Below, piece after piece: positions 60,922 through 64,000 of a stretch of DNA of 64,000 bases. The stretch comes from Betaproteobacteria bacterium (GTDB lineage: Bacteria > Pseudomonadota > Gammaproteobacteria > Burkholderiales > Casimicrobiaceae). The notes beneath the pieces were generated by a model that made no database searches, was not told the DNA's origin, and was given only the letters and a program-made list of their open reading frames with translations. Location: contig JAAFIS010000001.1 in NCBI GenBank assembly GCA_013298695.1, positions 930,001 to 994,000 of the forward strand, read 5' to 3'. The number at the start of each line of letters is the position of its first letter. The first letter of the stretch is position 1. Both the position numbers and the translations under genes were made by a program.

Positions 60922-61448
60922 TTTCTTTCGCGACCTGAAGTGTGGCCCGTTGCGTTTTCGGTTGCAACGACTGCGAGTTGTTCCAGCAGCGGTTTGAGCT
61001 GCGCACCGTTCGCCCCCATTTTCTCGACCAGAGCGTCGTCATGTGCACAAACCGCAGCGGTTACCTCCGCGAGCACTCTCGCTCCGTGCGGCGTGAGCGC
61101 AATGCCCCAGCGCCTTGCATCAACTGGATCCTCAGCTCTTACCGCAAATTTGCGTAATTCAAGCCAGTCGACCAACCGCATTGCACCCGACCGATTGATT
61201 CCCATAGCTTCGCTAAGTTTGGTTTGCGCGAGGCCTGGATTTCGATCAATGAGCACCAGCGCAGCAAATCGCTGCGGACTAATTTGCCATTGCGCGGTTG
61301 CGCGGTCAAAGTCAACATAAAGCGCGTTCTGTGCGCGGCGCAATGCATAGCCTGTGAGCTCGTCTAACACACCGTAATCGAGCCCTTCGATCCGCGTTAT
61401 CGGTGGGGTTTGATTTTCAGTGTTTGCGGGAACGCGATGTCGAGGCAT
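60918..61448 (-). CDS. MarR-family transcriptional regulator
   Basis: The 176-residue protein has the MarR winged helix (QWQISPQRFAALVLIDRNPGLAQTKLSEAMGINRSGAMRLVDWLELRKFAVRAEDPVDARRWGIALTPHG, about residues 55-125). Its stop codon overlaps the recQ ATG, so the two are co-expressed. A MarR regulator feeding recQ is unusual. Its target could also be the divergent MetX-like gene across a 147-base spacer. Confidence 0.9.
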   Translation of the reverse strand: MPRHRVPANTENQTPPITRIEGLDYGVLDELTGYALRRAQNALYVDFDRATAQWQISPQRFAALVLIDRNPGLAQTKLSEAMGINRSGAMRLVDWLELRKFAVRAEDPVDARRWGIALTPHGARVLAEVTAAVCAHDDALVEKMGANGAQLKPLLEQLAVVATENATGHTSGRERK

Positions 61449-61595
61449 GCAATAGCTTGATTGAGGGTTTCGTAACGATTATCTCGTGCTGGCACTTACT
61501 GCACGATTCGGTAAAGCGCATTGTTCCTTAGAACGTTTTCTTGTCTAATCGGATGCACGTCCACGCTCACACTTACAAAAAAAGGGAGTTACTCA

Positions 61596-62801
61596 ATGAA
61601 AGTTAAAGGTTTTCTCTGTATCGCCATTGCTGGCGCCACTTTAGTGTCTAGCGTCGCCGCGGCGCAGGCACCCGTGCCGCCAAGCGCACTTACCCAAGTC
61701 GCGACACTTACGACGGAAAAGAAGGTGTTTGAGCTTCCCAGTTACACCACTTTTGGCGGCAAAGTGATTAAACAGGTGAAGATCGGCTATGAAACGTACG
61801 GCAAGTTGAATGCGGCGGGGGATAACGCCGTATTCATCGCGCACTTCTACTCAGGCAATTCGCACGCTGCGGGCAAATACAAATCCACCGACGTCGCACC
61901 GGGTTACTGGGATTCGATTATCGGATCCGGTAAGGCAATCGATACCGACAAATATTTCGTGATTAGTGCAGACACATTGTCGAACCTAAACACCAAAGAC
62001 CCGATGGTGACGACAACCGGACCCTCTTCAGTTAACCCCGATACCGGAAAACCTTATGGCATGAGCTTTCCGGTGATTGCACTGCGTGATTCCGTTCGCG
62101 TACACAAGGCACTCGTTGATTCGCTGGGAGTAAAAAAGCTCTACGCGGTTGCGGGAGCTTCCGGCGGCAGCATTCAAGCAATGGAATGGGCGGCGCTCTA
62201 TCCCGATTTCGTTGACCGCGCGATACCCGTGATTTCGCCGGGACTTTCAATTTCGCCGTGGGTAATTGGATTGCTAGATTTATGGGTTGCGCCGATTAAG
62301 GCTGATCCTAAATGGAACGGCGGCGACTATTACGGAAGGGAAGAGCCGCTAGATGGCATCGCGCTTGCGCTCAAAACCGTAACGATCACCGCTCGCCACT
62401 GGGGCTGGGCCGAAAAAACGTTTGGCTACAAGTTAGCCGATGCCACGAAGCCACCGTCGGACTCAATGACGAACTTGTTCATGATTGAGGATACGCTCAC
62501 CAAAACTGGCGTCGCACGCGCGAAAACTACGGATGCGAACAACAAAATCTACATGGCAAAAGCGAATCAACTGTTCAACATTGAAGACGATGCTGCAAAA
62601 ATAAAAGCAAAGGTGTTGTTCATCCCAGCTGCTAGTGATCTTGTGTTTCCACCGGAAATGTCGCAGAAAGCCGCTGCGAAATTGCGCGGCTTAGGAAAAT
62701 CTGCTGAAGTGCTTGTTATAGAAGGTGACGGCGGTCACCTTGACGGGGTTGTCAACATCGCGAAGGCGGCAGACGCCATTCGCGCGTTCCTCTTGAACTA
62801 G
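61596..62801 (+). CDS. exported MetX-like alpha/beta hydrolase
   Basis: The 401-residue protein starts with a signal peptide (MKVKGFLCIAIAGATLVSSVAAAQA), then has the homoserine-acetyltransferase fold. The nucleophile is Ser189 (A-G-A-S-G-G-S), the acid Asp348 (PAASDLVFPP) and His381 (GDGGHLDG). MetX enzymes are cytosolic and make O-acylhomoserine, so an exported relative is more likely a hydrolase or acyltransferase on another substrate. AAAGGGAG upstream supports the ATG at 61596; a longer frame from 61521 is rejected. It precedes the flavin monooxygenase on the same strand by 73 bases. Confidence 0.85.
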   Translation: MKVKGFLCIAIAGATLVSSVAAAQAPVPPSALTQVATLTTEKKVFELPSYTTFGGKVIKQVKIGYETYGKLNAAGDNAVFIAHFYSGNSHAAGKYKSTDVAPGYWDSIIGSGKAIDTDKYFVISADTLSNLNTKDPMVTTTGPSSVNPDTGKPYGMSFPVIALRDSVRVHKALVDSLGVKKLYAVAGASGGSIQAMEWAALYPDFVDRAIPVISPGLSISPWVIGLLDLWVAPIKADPKWNGGDYYGREEPLDGIALALKTVTITARHWGWAEKTFGYKLADATKPPSDSMTNLFMIEDTLTKTGVARAKTTDANNKIYMAKANQLFNIEDDAAKIKAKVLFIPAASDLVFPPEMSQKAAAKLRGLGKSAEVLVIEGDGGHLDGVVNIAKAADAIRAFLLN

Positions 62802-62874
62802 TACGACCCATTTGTACTCGGGCCACACGGTGTAAGTTTCGCTAGTTGTCGTCGAATCACTAATTAGTTGCATA

Positions 62875-64000
62875 ATGCAACAAAATGTTGATCTCGTGAA
62901 AATGGGCAAAACCTACGACATCGCAATTTCGGGTGCTGGGATCGGCGGCCTTACCGCCGCCATCGCGCTTGCTGACGCTGGACATCGTGTAGTGGTGTAC
63001 GAAGCAGCACGCGAGATCAAGCCTTTGGGCGTCGGTATTAACGTGTTGCCGCATGCGGTCGACGTCTTGTCTGCCCACGGCATGGGCAATGCGCTCGCCG
63101 CTAATGCAGTCGCGACCGAATCACTTGTTTTTATGAACCGCTTTGGCCAGCTTATTTACCGCGATCCGCGCGGTTTGGCTGGTGGCTACGGGTCGCCGCA
63201 ATACTCAATTCATCGCGGCGCGCTCCACAACATATTGATTGACGCCGCGCGCTTGCGTGGATCGAATATCGAGATTCGCGCCAACGCGAGAGTGGTTCGC
63301 GCTGAATCTTTCGATGACCATGTGCGGCTCAGCTTCGCAGATGCAAGCGTGGCGGATTCTCGTTCAACAGCAGACGTTTTTGTTGCTGCAGACGGCATTC
63401 ATTCCGCGATCCGCGCGCAATACTTCCCGCACGAAGGCGCAGCAAAGTGGAATGGCATGATGATGTGGCGTGGTGTCACTCGTGCGAAGTCGTTCATGGG
63501 CGGGCGCACGATGGCGCAGGCGGGCAATAGGCTTGCGAAATTTGTTGTCTATCCTATTGCGAAACCCGATGCGAGCGGCGATCAATTGATCAACTGGATT
63601 TGCGATATTCGCGTCGCCGACGGCATCGGCGGCACACTAACCGCTCCGTCAAGAGAGAGCTGGAGCACGCCCGGATGCGTGGAAGATTTGCTTCCTACCT
63701 TTGGTCATTGGCGAATTGATTCGTTGCGCGTCGGCGAAATAATTGCCAACGCAACGCAGATATTTGAATGGCCCATGGTGGACCGAGATCCACTCCCCGC
63801 ATGGACGCACGGCCGCGCGACCTTGCTCGGTGATGCGGCGCATCCGATGTATCCCATCGGCAGCAACGGCGCGACGCAGGCGATTCTGGATGCAAAAGCG
63901 CTCGCTGATGCGATACAGGCGCACGCTAATCCTGTGGAAGCGCTTTCAGCCTATGAAACCACGCGTCGACCAATGACCGCCAACATCGTTCGCATGAACC
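62875..64000 (+). CDS. PhzS-like FAD-dependent monooxygenase (cut by window edge)
   Basis: The frame is open from the ATG at 62875 to the window end, 375 codons. It has the FAD motif AISGAGIGGLTAAIALADAGH, then REIKPLGVGINVLPHAV, PQYSIHRGALHNIL, the DG motif FVAADGIHSAIRAQYF and the GD motif MVDRDPLPAWTHGRATLLGDAAHPMYPIGSNGATQAILDAKAL. These read like PhzS and related 3-hydroxybenzoate or phenazine hydroxylases. The C-terminus is missing, so the substrate cannot be judged. An alternative start is the ATG at 62902. Confidence 0.87.
   Translation, partial: MQQNVDLVKMGKTYDIAISGAGIGGLTAAIALADAGHRVVVYEAAREIKPLGVGINVLPHAVDVLSAHGMGNALAANAVATESLVFMNRFGQLIYRDPRGLAGGYGSPQYSIHRGALHNILIDAARLRGSNIEIRANARVVRAESFDDHVRLSFADASVADSRSTADVFVAADGIHSAIRAQYFPHEGAAKWNGMMMWRGVTRAKSFMGGRTMAQAGNRLAKFVVYPIAKPDASGDQLINWICDIRVADGIGGTLTAPSRESWSTPGCVEDLLPTFGHWRIDSLRVGEIIANATQIFEWPMVDRDPLPAWTHGRATLLGDAAHPMYPIGSNGATQAILDAKALADAIQAHANPVEALSAYETTRRPMTANIVRMN

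Overview
The window looks like chromosomal DNA of a Gram-negative betaproteobacterium, probably Burkholderiales-like. The inference rests on gene content: a class I PHB synthase with acetoacetyl-CoA reductase, a thioredoxin-reductase-like ferredoxin-NADP reductase, a general porin ending in Phe, an aerobic aryl-CoA (2-aminobenzoyl/salicylyl-CoA) cluster, and an IclR/MBL/hydroxylase/DUF2783/hmgA/fahA cluster. Genes are closely packed. No tRNA, rRNA, CRISPR array, transposase or integrase was found.

Layout. 1-1990: edge of an exported protein, a YkgJ-type cysteine-cluster protein, a lipoprotein and apt. 2297-7178: gspD-gspE-gspF of a type II secretion system. 7272-12347: a 1120-residue transglutaminase/DUF2126 protein, a tandem DEP-domain protein and a GNAT enzyme. 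12439-20062: gamma-glutamyltransferase, malic enzyme (maeB), an exported hydrolase, a methyltransferase and a CSS-EAL c-di-GMP phosphodiesterase. 20222-24348: a TRAP transporter (dctP-Q-M on the minus strand) with a hairpin terminator after dctP. 24635-28380: a ZIP metal transporter and a secreted beta-strand-repeat protein with a dockerin-like end. 28609-34684: a small membrane protein, phaC-phaB, a PAS-GGDEF-EAL protein and YegP.

34807-42027 is an aryl-CoA degradation operon: monooxygenase/reductase, MarR, enoyl-CoA hydratase, acyl-CoA dehydrogenase, aryl-CoA ligase and RidA. It is interrupted by a small inverted-repeat element. 42028-46730 is an accessory patch. It holds a candidate integron gene cassette (one ORF followed by an attC-like site whose R'' box is the exact complement of the cassette's own first core site), a 79-residue two-repeat protein, remnants of a VapC-like toxin gene and of a second ridA copy, two GNAT genes, a ParDE-type toxin-antitoxin pair and many short dispersed repeats. 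47010-55742 is a homogentisate catabolic cluster on the minus strand with a divergent IclR regulator. 55796-64000: porin, cysE, ferredoxin-NADP reductase, marR-recQ, an exported MetX-like alpha/beta hydrolase and the start of a PhzS-like flavin monooxygenase that runs off the edge.

The two aromatic clusters fit together. One activates 2-aminobenzoate or salicylate as a CoA thioester and opens it by a hydroxylation and beta-oxidation route. The other feeds homogentisate to fumarate and acetoacetate, and PhaB/PhaC can draw on acyl-CoA products. The strongest unusual signals are the candidate attC cassette, a CGCCCAATT-type palindrome found as a terminator, inside hmgA and around the ggt start, and repeat-derived coding ends in the homogentisate genes.
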